Part shown: positions 23,512-35,183 of the stretch, in pieces
Position numbering within the stretch: position 1 is the stretch's first letter
How the letters are laid out: each line of letters opens with the position of its first letter
Origin: Planctomycetota bacterium
Lineage (GTDB): Bacteria > Planctomycetota > UBA1135 > GCA-002686595
Direction: 5' to 3'
NCBI GenBank assembly: GCA_028278425.1
Contig: JANQEJ010000194.1
Coordinates: forward strand, 1-41,645
Length of the DNA stretch: 41,645 nucleotides
Position numbers and translations under genes: made by a program
The notes under the pieces: model-generated
Told to the model about the DNA's origin: nothing
Database searches by the model: none
What the model saw: only the letters and a program-made list of their open reading frames with translations

Positions 23512-25332
23512 CTAGCGCACGTCGCGAGCGAGGTCGCGGACCTCCTCGCGCAGGTCCTGAATCGAGTCGCGCAGCTCGGAGAGCTCGTCGCGCACCTCGC
23601 TCAGGAGCTCGTGCAGCTCGGCCATGTCCACGCCGCCGTGCGACCCGCCGATGGCGATGGCCCGGGGCGCGTGCGGGACTGCGGGGATATCCGGGATCTC
23701 GACGTGCACCTTCGGCACGCGGACGTCCACGTGGGGGACCTTCACGCGCACCGGGGTCTTGCCGCCGTCGATCCAGGTCGTCACGGCGTCCGACTTCCCG
23801 TGCGGCGTGACCAAGCGGACGCGGGACTTCTTGCCGTGCTCGTCGTCCGAGTGGATCCAGATCCCGTGGTGGTCGTCGTCGTCGCCGCCGATGACGTGGA
23901 CCTCGTGGTCGTCGTCGCCGACGACGTGAACGCCGTGGTCGTCGCCGTCGCTGAAGAAGACTCTGTGCTCACCGGGTCCATCGCCTTCGCCGAAGAACAC
24001 CTTGTGCTCCCCGGGTCCGTCGCCGTGGAAGACGAAGCCGCGGCCGGAGTCCTTGCCGCCGATCCAGAACTTGTGTCCCTCGCCGGCCTTGCCGGAGTGG
24101 ACCCAGACGCTCTCGTCGCCGTCGCCGTGGATCTCGTGCAAGCCGTCTTCGCCGACGACGAAGACGCCGCCCTTGCCGGAGCCGTCGACGGCGTGGATCT
24201 CGACCTTGCCGTCGTCGCCGACGGTGATGCCGCTGCCGTCGATGGTGTGGACACGGACCTTGCCGTCCCCGTGCACCCAGGCCTGGGCCTTGCTCTTGGA
24301 CTTCTTCTTGTCGTGCTTGTCTTTCTCCTTCTTCTCCTTCGCCTCGCGCTTCTTGAGCTCCTTCTTGAGCTTGGCCTTCTCCTTCTCGAGGTCCTTCTTC
24401 TCCTTGTCGAGGAGCTTCTCGAGCTCGGCGATGCGCTTCTTGAGCTCCTTGTCGTCGTCGTCCGCCGCGTAGCCGAGCGCTTCGAGAGCGGTGATGACCT
24501 CGGCGTCGGCTTCGCGCGCGACGCCGCCCAAGTACCCGAGCGCGCGCAGCGACTCCCTCTCGTTGTCCTCCGCGGTGCGCGGGAGCAGTCGGCCGAGCAC
24601 GCCGGCCGCTTCGCCCTCCTCTTGCGCGGCGAGGAGCGCGGCGATCGCCGGTTCGACCGACGCCTGGGCTTCGCGAGCGGCGAGCAGCGCCGCCACCTGA
24701 GCCTCCTTGGCGGATGCACAGGCTTCCTCCTGCGCGAGGCTGGCGGCGGCCCGGGCCGCCTCGGCAACCGTGCAGGCCTCCTCGGCCGCGAGGAGCGAGC
24801 CGACCTCGGCCGCCTCGGCCGCCGCGAGGGCGGCGCGGATCGACTCCTGCGCGGCGAGACCGACGCCGTAGTCTTCCTCTTCCAGCTCCTCGAGCTCCTC
24901 CTGAAGCTCTTCGAGCTCTTCCTCGAGCCGCTCCCAGTTCTCTTCCAAGGCTTCCTCGAGTTCCTCCTCGAGGGCTTCCATCTCCTCCTCGAGGCGCTCG
25001 AAGTACTCCTCGTACTCCTCCTCGAAGAGCTCCTCGAGCTCTTCGAGGTCCTCGTCGGCGCGCTCGCACTCCTCGGCGAGCCTGCGCTCGAGCTCGCGCG
25101 CGACGGCGTTCCGGTCGTCCCGACCCTTCGCCTTGTCGCAGGTGCAGCACTTCTTGTCGCAGCAGTCCCGAGCGACCACGACGTCGCAGCTCTTGTCGGC
25201 GCGCGTCGTGCACTCGACGACGACGCGCACGTTGCGGTCCTCGTCACAGGCGGCGTCGGAGTCGCCGCGGAGCGCCAGCAGGGGAGCCGCGGCCAGGGCG
25301 GACACGGCGAGACAGACAACGGGCAGGTTCAT
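23512..25332 (-). CDS. Exported Cys-cluster, coiled-coil and Asp/His-rich repeat protein of unknown function
   Basis: A 606-residue protein from the ATG at 25332 (GAGGA eight bases upstream). I do not recognise the family. After a signal peptide (1-21), residues 41-65 hold seven Cys ('CDVVVARDCCDKKCCTCDK'). Residues about 78-152 are a Glu/Leu coiled coil, 158-240 an Ala-rich helical region with repeated 'LLAA(E/R/Q)EA'-like units, and 293-348 a Lys/Glu coiled coil. Residues about 350-500 are strand-forming repeats rich in Gly, Asp and His ('FHGDGPGEHKVFFGEGDGPG', 'GVHVVGDDDHEVHVIGGDDD'). Then comes a Pro/Val/His segment ('VPHVDVRVPKVHVEIPDIP') and a final coiled coil (568-606). The Cys and Asp/His content suggests metal binding, but that is inference. 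It starts 11 bases after the M56 gene and so is the likely cargo of this BlaI-controlled operon. Confidence 0.75.
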   Translation of the reverse strand: MNLPVVCLAVSALAAAPLLALRGDSDAACDEDRNVRVVVECTTRADKSCDVVVARDCCDKKCCTCDKAKGRDDRNAVARELERRLAEECERADEDLEELEELFEEEYEEYFERLEEEMEALEEELEEALEENWERLEEELEELQEELEELEEEDYGVGLAAQESIRAALAAAEAAEVGSLLAAEEACTVAEAARAAASLAQEEACASAKEAQVAALLAAREAQASVEPAIAALLAAQEEGEAAGVLGRLLPRTAEDNERESLRALGYLGGVAREADAEVITALEALGYAADDDDKELKKRIAELEKLLDKEKKDLEKEKAKLKKELKKREAKEKKEKDKHDKKKSKSKAQAWVHGDGKVRVHTIDGSGITVGDDGKVEIHAVDGSGKGGVFVVGEDGLHEIHGDGDESVWVHSGKAGEGHKFWIGGKDSGRGFVFHGDGPGEHKVFFGEGDGPGEHRVFFSDGDDHGVHVVGDDDHEVHVIGGDDDDHHGIWIHSDDEHGKKSRVRLVTPHGKSDAVTTWIDGGKTPVRVKVPHVDVRVPKVHVEIPDIPAVPHAPRAIAIGGSHGGVDMAELHELLSEVRDELSELRDSIQDLREEVRDLARDVR

Positions 25333-25343
25333 CGGTTCAATCC

Positions 25344-26942
25344 TCAACGGGGGACGAGATCGTGGGTTTCGGGCGATTCGTTCGTGGGTAGGAGGGTGTT
25401 CACTTGATCGAGGAGGTCGCGCACGCGTCGCAGGCGCTCCTCGATGTCTCGGGCCTGTTGCTCGTGCGCGGGTTCAAGTTCCAGGCCCGCGAGCTCGCGC
25501 TTGGTGTCGCGCCAGAAGGCCTCGACCTCGCTCGTCACCTCGTCGGTGAGCGAGAGGTCCTCGGCGAGGGACGGCGTCCCGCGCAGCGTCGCGGGTGCGC
25601 GCGGGAGCCCGAACGGACCGCTCGCGCCGCGCACGAGCTCGAGGCCGACGTCGACGCGCCCGCGGTCGAGGATCCGGTCGTCCGCCAGCGGCTCGACCGA
25701 CGTCGAGAAACCGGGCGCCGCCAGCGCGACGACGAGGAGCCCCGCGACCGCGGACGGACGCCACCAGCGCTCGCGCCGCTCGGCTGCGGGCTTCTTGCCG
25801 TCGAGCAGCCGCTGAACGCGCAGCGTGAGCGGCGCTCCGGTGCCGGCCATCGCCGGCGCGGGCAGGGCCTTTCTGCCCACGACCCACTGCGCGACCTCGG
25901 TCAGGCAGCTCGCGAGGGAGAGGTAGCGCCCGGTCAGGCGCACCGCCCAGTCGTCGCAGAGGTACTCCGCGGACTGCTGAAGGCGTTTCCGCGCGACGCG
26001 GTTGAGCGGCTGCACGAAGAGCATCGTCTCGAGCAGCCAGCAGAGCCCGAGCCAGGCGGGATCCCGCCGGATCGCGTGGCCGAGCTCGTGTCCGAGCATC
26101 GCCTCCTGCTGTGCCGGCGTCAGGTCGGAGAGCGCGCGCAGGGGGACGCAGATCTCGCGGCGCACGATGCCGAGCGTGATCGGAGCGGCGAGGCGCGGCG
26201 ACGCGGTCAGGCGCACGCGCGCGCGGAGGCCGGCGCGCGTGCAGAGCGTGTCCAGCATCGCGCGCAGCGGTCCGTCCTCGAGCTCGACCCGGCCGGCGAG
26301 GTGCGCGCGCAGCCGCTGGAACGACCGTGCGAAGGCGAGGAGGCCGAGCGCGGCGACCAGGGCCCAGAGGCCGGCGAGCCACGGCTGCCAGGCTTGTCCT
26401 TCGGACGTCTCGGCGCCCGGCGATGTGGACCCCGCGACGACGGGCGCCGCGGTCCGCGCGTCGGTCGTCTCCGCGGCAACGACGCGCTCGGTCTTCGGGA
26501 AACGACCGTGCTCGGCGCGGGTCCTTCGCTCGACGGACTCCCGCGCGGCGTGATCGCGCGGCGCGGGATTACGAACGAGGGGGAGTCGCGCCGCCGGGCG
26601 CACGGGTTTCCTGGCCCCATCCACCGGAAACTCCGCGAAACGCCCGGACGGCGTCGGCTCCACCTCGCTCGCGGCCGTTGCCTCCGGAGCGGAGGCGACG
26701 GCGCTCTCTTCGGTCACCAGGAGGTAGCGACCTCCAAAGGGTTCGAGTCTTGCGCCGACCTGCACGGAGGCGGTGACGAGCCCGCCGACCAGGGCGAGCT
26801 TCCACAGCCGGTCCTTCCAGCGCAGCGAGCGCAGCGGAAGCCAGCGCACGGCGGCCCACGTGCCGCCGAGGAGGAGGGTGCTGTGAACGAGATAGGTGAG
26901 AAGCCAGGCGAGGGCGAGCAGTCCGAGCGAAGCCAGGCTCAC
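25344..26942 (-). CDS. M56 family (BlaR1/MecR1-like) membrane metallopeptidase
   Basis: A 532-residue protein from a GTG at 26942 that overlaps the BlaI stop (GTGA). Membrane helices occur near residues 5-30, 48-62, 188-206, about 297-312 and 414-430. The M56 zinc site is intact: HELGH at 285-289 ('AMLGHELGHAIRRD') and downstream Glu326 in 'QQSAEYLCDDWAVRL'. In BlaR1/MecR1 this cytoplasmic protease is activated by an external signal and leads to cleavage of the BlaI repressor. The usual C-terminal penicillin-binding sensor is absent: after the last helix only about 100 residues follow, ending in a helical region. A Pro/Arg/Ala-rich insert (about 80-185) sits between helices. The signal is therefore probably not a beta-lactam. 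Confidence 0.92.
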   Translation of the reverse strand: MSLASLGLLALAWLLTYLVHSTLLLGGTWAAVRWLPLRSLRWKDRLWKLALVGGLVTASVQVGARLEPFGGRYLLVTEESAVASAPEATAASEVEPTPSGRFAEFPVDGARKPVRPAARLPLVRNPAPRDHAARESVERRTRAEHGRFPKTERVVAAETTDARTAAPVVAGSTSPGAETSEGQAWQPWLAGLWALVAALGLLAFARSFQRLRAHLAGRVELEDGPLRAMLDTLCTRAGLRARVRLTASPRLAAPITLGIVRREICVPLRALSDLTPAQQEAMLGHELGHAIRRDPAWLGLCWLLETMLFVQPLNRVARKRLQQSAEYLCDDWAVRLTGRYLSLASCLTEVAQWVVGRKALPAPAMAGTGAPLTLRVQRLLDGKKPAAERRERWWRPSAVAGLLVVALAAPGFSTSVEPLADDRILDRGRVDVGLELVRGASGPFGLPRAPATLRGTPSLAEDLSLTDEVTSEVEAFWRDTKRELAGLELEPAHEQQARDIEERLRRVRDLLDQVNTLLPTNESPETHDLVPR

Positions 26943-27331
26943 GCCACGTCCTCCTCGTCCTCGCGGGCTTTGACCTCGAGGATCAAGCGCGCGAGCTCGT
27001 CGGAGTCGATCTCCCGTTCGGTCAGGAGATGGCTGACGAGCGCGGCGGCGTCGCCCTGGAACACCTTCTGGGTGAGCTCCGCCACCATCGAGCGCGCGAC
27101 CTCGGCCTCGGTGACGCAGGCGCGGTACACGAACTGGCGTCCCTCGGTTCGGTGCTCGACCACGCCCTTCTTCTCCATCTTGGAGAGCATGGTCGCGATC
27201 GTGGTCGGCGCGCGCTCCTTGTCCTCGTCCTGCAGGGCCGCGTGGACGTCGACCACCGTGGCTTCGCCGGCATCCCAGAGCACGCGCATGATCGCGTACT
27301 GAAGGTCTCCGAGGACGTGGGAACGGTCGAT
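26939..27331 (-). CDS. blaI: BlaI/MecI/CopY family repressor, apparent ATC start
   Basis: A 130-residue winged-helix repressor: 'LGDLQYAIMRVLWDAGEATV', then 'RAPTTIATMLSKMEKKGVVE' (recognition helix and wing) and 'GRQFVYRACVTEAEVARSM', followed by the dimerisation region ('VFQGDAAALVSHLL'). This is the standard BlaI layout and length. No ATG, GTG or TTG occurs in frame between the promoter region and the first helix. The only well-placed codon is ATC at 27331, eight bases after a perfect AAGGAGG (27346-27340), giving an N-terminus of normal length. The alternative ATG at 27586 would add 85 residues across the upstream gene; the internal Met would remove the first helix. I therefore infer initiation at ATC. 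The stop overlaps the M56 start. Two tandem dyads upstream suggest autoregulation. Confidence 0.85.
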   Translation of the reverse strand: MDRSHVLGDLQYAIMRVLWDAGEATVVDVHAALQDEDKERAPTTIATMLSKMEKKGVVEHRTEGRQFVYRACVTEAEVARSMVAELTQKVFQGDAAALVSHLLTEREIDSDELARLILEVKAREDEEDVA

Positions 27332-27339
27332 GGCAGGAT

Positions 27340-27346
27340 CCTCCTT
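27340..27346 (-). promoter_or_regulatory. Strong Shine-Dalgarno defining the blaI start
   Basis: AAGGAGG on the minus strand, eight bases before the ATC codon at 27331-27329. It is among the best ribosome sites in the window, and no canonical start codon in the blaI frame is nearby. Confidence 0.7.
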
Positions 27347-27373
27347 CCGGCGCGGGGACTCGGGTGCGCCGGT

Positions 27374-27403
27374 GACTACCGCCGTAGTACGACCTAGGTA
27401 GTA
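27374..27403. promoter_or_regulatory. Tandem BlaI-type operator dyads
   Basis: Two dyads of the form TACTAC-N4-GTAGTA overlap by two bases. The first is GACTACCGCCGTAGTA (27374-27389); the second is TACGACCTAGGTAGTA (27388-27403) with one mismatch per arm pair. BlaI/MecI/CopY repressors bind dyads with ACTAC/GTAGT or TACA/TGTA half-sites, so these fit an autoregulatory operator about 45-70 bases before the blaI start. The flanking DNA is notably less GC-rich than elsewhere, as expected for a promoter. Confidence 0.7.
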
Positions 27404-27429
27404 AACATTCTGGCTCGAATACGGACGTC

Positions 27430-28122
27430 TTACAAATCGGCCCTCTCGGCCCCGAGAGCGCTGAAGTCCAGCGGCTCGGCGCCCTCCGGCCGGAGGATCA
27501 CGGTCCGCCGGTTCCCGCCCTCCCAGGTCGACCAGTAGGAGTCGTAGTGGCGGGCGAAGCCCTCCTGGATCACCTCCAGATGGCACAGCGGGGGAGCCGC
27601 GAGCTGGGCCGTCCCGTCCGCCGCGGTCCGCCCCCGGGCCTGGAGCGTGGTGGGCAGGAGCTCGCCGCGGGCGTCGAGGTAGACGCGCACCTCGGCGTCC
27701 TCCACCGGGCTCCCCGTGTCGTCGAGCACCTCGACGCGGACCTCGTTGGTCGACGGCAGCACGACGACGACCCGGGAGTCGCTGCCGCCCTCGAGGTCGA
27801 GGAGCCAGCCGGGTCCGAGCGCCTCGCGCGGCTCGGGCAGCGCCAGCACGTGGAACGTCGCGGGTGCCTGCTGGAAGGCGAACCGGCCCAGCCAGTCGGT
27901 GCGCGTCAGCTCGACCAGGTCGAGGCTCCCGCCGCGAAAGAGCCCCACCTGCACGTCGGGCCGCGCGCGCCCCGCCGCGTCCAACACCTCGCCGGTGATC
28001 GCGCCCTGCGGCTCGAGGGTCTGCTCGGGGCCCGGCATGGCCGCCCAGGCGAGCGTCCCGACGCCGATCAGGAGCAGCAGCGCGCCTTCCGTTCCAAGCT
28101 GTCTCGTCCGCGTGAGCCGCAA
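27430..28122 (-). CDS. Exported carboxypeptidase-regulatory-like (Ig-fold) domain protein
   Basis: A 230-residue protein from a TTG at 28122, supported by GGGAGG seven to eight bases upstream. The N-terminus has a signal peptide or anchor ('ALLLLIGVGTLAWAAMPG'). The body has two beta-sandwich units of carboxypeptidase-regulatory type: 'GAITGEVLDAAGRARPDVQV' to about residue 95, and 'VRVEVLDDTGSPVEDAEVRV' to about 190. The phrase 'G-x-V-x-D-x-x-G-x-P' is the typical start of these domains, which serve as binding or spacer modules in surface proteins. The gene lies four bases after a small membrane-protein gene and ends 98 bases before blaI, beyond which lies the blaI operator, so it is probably not part of the blaI operon. 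The function is unknown. Confidence 0.78.
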   Translation of the reverse strand: MRLTRTRQLGTEGALLLLIGVGTLAWAAMPGPEQTLEPQGAITGEVLDAAGRARPDVQVGLFRGGSLDLVELTRTDWLGRFAFQQAPATFHVLALPEPREALGPGWLLDLEGGSDSRVVVVLPSTNEVRVEVLDDTGSPVEDAEVRVYLDARGELLPTTLQARGRTAADGTAQLAAPPLCHLEVIQEGFARHYDSYWSTWEGGNRRTVILRPEGAEPLDFSALGAERADL

Positions 28123-28126
28123 GCGT

Positions 28127-28378
28127 TCACCTCCCGAGCGCTTCCTCGAGCGCGGTGAACATCACCACGGACCGCTGCGCGCCCTCGATGGCTTCCGGGA
28201 CGCCCGCGGGCTCCGCGGTGCCCGATTCCGCGCGGACGGCGAGCGGAGCCGGCCGGGGCCGCGGGCTGCCGCGCTCGCCGAGCTGCGGCGCGATCAGGGC
28301 GAAGGCGAGCGCGATGACCGCCAGGAAAGCCTTTCGACGCGGATTCGACGGCGCGCGGAATCTGGGTCTTGCGAACAT
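28127..28378 (-). CDS. Small single-helix membrane protein (hypothetical)
   Basis: An 83-residue reading frame from the ATG at 28378. A basic N-terminus ('MFARPRFRAPSNPRRK') is followed by one hydrophobic segment ('AFLAVIALAFALIAPQLG', about 17-34) and an Arg/Pro then Ala/Glu-rich tail. Its stop lies within the ribosome site of the TTG-started gene at 28122, four bases away, which supports a two-gene operon. No family is recognised and the ribosome site is poor. It could be a chance frame in GC-rich DNA, but the inside-positive helix and tight spacing favour a real gene. Confidence 0.5.
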   Translation of the reverse strand: MFARPRFRAPSNPRRKAFLAVIALAFALIAPQLGERGSPRPRPAPLAVRAESGTAEPAGVPEAIEGAQRSVVMFTALEEALGR

Positions 28379-28522
28379 GGGGGGGAGGTCCCGTCGGGCT
28401 TTCGAATTCCGTGGACGCGCTTCTTGAGGCCAACGGCGGTCTCCGGCGCCCCTTGTGCGCGCGCGGCTCCCTGTGGCATGGTGTCCCGCCATTTTTTCCG
28501 GACGACCCCCCTTCGCAGCGCC

Positions 28523-31915
<3,393 letters not shown>

Positions 31916-31982
31916 CCACAGTTCGCGGTTTCGGTCCAGATTCGCGCCGCCCCCGCTCGATCAAGGAGTAGGCGTCACCAGA

Positions 31983-32002
31983 TTAACCGAGGTTAACCGA
32001 GG
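31983..32002. repeat. Tandem 10-bp direct repeat in the leader of the secreted propeller gene
   Basis: TTAACCGAGG occurs twice head to tail (31983-31992 and 31993-32002), one helical turn apart, 46 bases before the ATG at 32048. The AT-containing half (TTAACC) stands out in this GC-rich DNA. The spacing fits a regulator-binding site. Confidence 0.45.
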
Positions 32003-32025
32003 GCGCAAGGCCGGGGGGCCGCGCC
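32002..32025. repeat. Hairpin in the leader of the secreted propeller gene
   Basis: GGCGC, a two-base bulge and GGCC pair with GGCC and GCGCC around a GGGG loop. It follows the direct repeat and ends 22 bases before the ATG. It could be the terminator of the Tricorn gene, but no T-run follows. Confidence 0.3.
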
Positions 32026-32047
32026 CGTCGCACGCAGGGGGGCTGCG

Positions 32048-33106
32048 ATGGTTTGGGGAATGAAGGTGTGCGCGCTCACGCTCGTCGCGTGCGTGGGGAC
32101 GGTGCACGCACAGGACGTCCTGTACGGCGTCCAGGGGGGAGAGCTGCACAGGATCGACGCGGCGTCGCTGCAGAGCACGACGATCGGAACGGTCGGCTTC
32201 AACCAGATCGGCGGGCTCGCGTTCTGTGCCGACGGAACGCTCTACGGGATCGACGCGTTCACGGGCGCGCTCGTCTCGATCGACGTTCAGACCGGCGCGG
32301 GAACCGAGATCGGAGGGCTCGGCGTCCCCGTGTCCCAGAACGGAGGGCTCGCGTGCGACCCGACGAGCGACGTGCTCTACGCGGTGAGCACCCAGGGCGC
32401 GGGGATCGCGAGCTTCCTCGTCACCGTGTCGCAGGCGACGGGCGCGGCGACGCCGGTGGCGGACACCGGCGCGAACGCGCTCGTCGGGCTTGCCTTCGAC
32501 GGCCAGGGTCAGCTCTGGGGGCTCGACGGCGCGCCGGGCGCCGAGGAGCTCGTCCGCATCGACAAGCTCACCGGCGCTACGAAGCCGGTGATGCCCGGCG
32601 GCGTCGCGCCCTTCCCGTCGACCGGCGCGCTGGACGTCGGCCCGAGCGGGACGTTCTGGACGGTGAACCGCCTGGGCACCGCCTACGAGCTCGTCGCGAT
32701 CGACCCGGCGAGCGGCATCGCGTCGTCGACCGGCCTGATCGCCGGGCTCAGCGGTGCGACCGCGATGAACGGGCTCGCGAGCGAGAACGCGGGCTACCAG
32801 CTCTTCCCGCCGTCGCCCGGCGTCGCGCCCGGGCTGACCACGATGCTCCTCACCGGCGCGACGCCCGGCGAGCTCTCGGCGCTCGTCGTCGGGCTCTCCA
32901 CGTCCGACGTCCCGCTCGGCTTCTGCCCGGGGCAGTCGATCGGCGTCTTCGCGCCGATCCTGCTCCAGGTCCGCAAGAGCTCTTCGGACGGCGTCGTCGG
33001 CTTCCGCTTCCGGGTGCGCCCGAGCGCCGCGGGCATCCCGCTCTACTTCCAGGCGATCGAGCCCTCCGGATGCCAGGTCAGCAACCTGGTCGAGCACACG
33101 TTCTGA
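32048..33106 (+). CDS. Secreted beta-propeller-like protein
   Basis: A 352-residue protein from the ATG at 32048; a second ATG at 32060 gives a shorter signal peptide and is also possible. The signal peptide ends near 'TVHAQDVLYG'. Repeated four-strand units follow: 'GGLAFCADGTLYGIDAFTG', 'GGLACDPTSDVLYAVSTQG', 'VGLAFDGQGQLWGLDGAPG', 'GALDVGPSGTFWTVNRLG' and 'NGLASENAGYQL'. This is a propeller of roughly five to six blades, of the kind found in secreted proteins of Planctomycetota. The last 80 residues ('GLSTSDVPLGFCPG' to 'SGCQVSNLVEHTF') form a separate domain with two Cys, possibly a C-terminal sorting or binding module shared by secreted proteins of this group; that is inference. It has no catalytic motif. 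Confidence 0.85.
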   Translation: MVWGMKVCALTLVACVGTVHAQDVLYGVQGGELHRIDAASLQSTTIGTVGFNQIGGLAFCADGTLYGIDAFTGALVSIDVQTGAGTEIGGLGVPVSQNGGLACDPTSDVLYAVSTQGAGIASFLVTVSQATGAATPVADTGANALVGLAFDGQGQLWGLDGAPGAEELVRIDKLTGATKPVMPGGVAPFPSTGALDVGPSGTFWTVNRLGTAYELVAIDPASGIASSTGLIAGLSGATAMNGLASENAGYQLFPPSPGVAPGLTTMLLTGATPGELSALVVGLSTSDVPLGFCPGQSIGVFAPILLQVRKSSSDGVVGFRFRVRPSAAGIPLYFQAIEPSGCQVSNLVEHTF

Positions 33107-33137
33107 CCGCGCCGATCGCCGTTTGACGGGAATGGAA

Positions 33138-33153
33138 CCGGGCCCGCGCCCGG
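33138..33153. terminator. Weak hairpin after the secreted propeller gene
   Basis: A six-base stem CCGGGC/GCCCGG with a four-base loop lies 32 bases after the stop at 33106 and just ahead of the moxR promoter. Without a T-run it is only a possible terminator. Confidence 0.25.
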
Positions 33154-33158
33154 GTCGC

Positions 33159-33186
33159 TTGCCGCCGGCCGCGAGCGCCTTAGAAT
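33159..33186 (+). promoter_or_regulatory. Candidate sigma-70-type promoter of the moxR-bat operon
   Basis: TTGCCG (33159-33164) and TAGAAT (33181-33186) are 16 bases apart, 55 bases before the moxR ATG at 33241. The -10 box has five of six consensus bases and the -35 box four of six. It is the best promoter match seen in the window. Confidence 0.55.
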
Positions 33187-33240
33187 GCTCGGCCGCTCCG
33201 CGCCAACGAGGCGCCGCGGCGACCCGTAGGCCCCGTCTCC

Positions 33241-34245
<1,005 letters not shown>

Positions 34246-34256
34246 GGAAGGGACCC

Positions 34257-35183
34257 TTGGCCGCGAAGGACGAGCAGTCGGGCGGAACGACGCTCCTCGC
34301 GCCCGAGCTCATGGCGCGGGTGCGCCAGATCCAGATCCGCACCCACGACCTGATCTCGGACGTCCTCCAGGGCGCGTACCGTTCGACGTTCCGCGGCACG
34401 GGCATCGAGTTCGAGGAGGTGCGGCCGTACCAGCCGGGCGACGAGGTGCGCTCGATCGACTGGAACGTCACCGCGCGCACCGGCGAGCCCTACATCAAGA
34501 CGTACGTCGAGGAGCGCCAGCTCACGCTCCAGTTCCTCGTCGACACGAGCCTCTCGATGGATTTCGGGAGCGGCGCGAAGACGAAGCGCGAGGTCGCGGC
34601 CGAGGTGACGGCGCTCCTCTCGTTCGTCGCCGTCCAGCAGCAGGACAACGTCGGCCTCACGCTCTTCGCGGATACGCCCGGGCTGCACCTCGCGCCGGAG
34701 AAGGGCCACCGCCACGTGCTGCGCGTCGTGCGCGAGGTGATGGCCGCCCCCGCGCGCGGCCGGCGCAGCTCGATCGCGAGCGCCATCGACCACGAGCTCC
34801 GCGTCCTTCCGCGGCGGGCCCTCGTCTTTCTCGTCTCCGACTTCCTCGACGTCGAGTCCGACTGGGAGCGCGTACTCGGCCAGATGTCGCGCCGCCACGA
34901 CGTCGTGTGCCTGCGCGTGTTCGATCCCTTCGAGGAGGAGCTGCCGGCGGCCGGCTGCCTCTCGATGCGCGAAATGGAGACCGGCCGCACGGTCGAGGTG
35001 GACACCGCCTCGGAGCGCGTGCGCAAGGCCTGGTCGGACGCCGCCCGCGCACGGCGCGAAGCGTTGCTTACAACGGTCGCGAAGGCGCGTTCCGACCTGA
35101 TCGACCTCAGCACGGCGGAGAGCGTGGCGGAGCCGATCGTGCGCTACTTCAAGGGCCGCGCGAAGCGCGGGGGGCGGCGGTGA
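34257..35183 (+). CDS. DUF58 domain protein (vWA-like), MoxR partner
   Basis: A 308-residue protein from a TTG at 34257, preceded by GGAAGGGA five bases upstream. The DUF58 hallmark is clear: 'FRGTGIEFEEVRPYQPGDEV' followed by 'RSIDWNVTARTGEPYIKTY'. A vWA-like metal-site region comes next: 'FLVDTSLSMDFG', and later 'ALVFLVSDFLDVESDW'. DUF58 proteins are almost always next to moxR and are thought to be its client. No membrane helix is seen. The TGA overlaps the GTG of the next gene, so translation is coupled. Confidence 0.95.
   Translation: MAAKDEQSGGTTLLAPELMARVRQIQIRTHDLISDVLQGAYRSTFRGTGIEFEEVRPYQPGDEVRSIDWNVTARTGEPYIKTYVEERQLTLQFLVDTSLSMDFGSGAKTKREVAAEVTALLSFVAVQQQDNVGLTLFADTPGLHLAPEKGHRHVLRVVREVMAAPARGRRSSIASAIDHELRVLPRRALVFLVSDFLDVESDWERVLGQMSRRHDVVCLRVFDPFEEELPAAGCLSMREMETGRTVEVDTASERVRKAWSDAARARREALLTTVAKARSDLIDLSTAESVAEPIVRYFKGRAKRGGRR

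Noticed and set aside
27332..27586. 85-residue N-terminal extension of BlaI from an ATG at 27586
   Set aside because: It would overlap the upstream same-strand gene, run through the operator, and give a BlaI far longer than the family.
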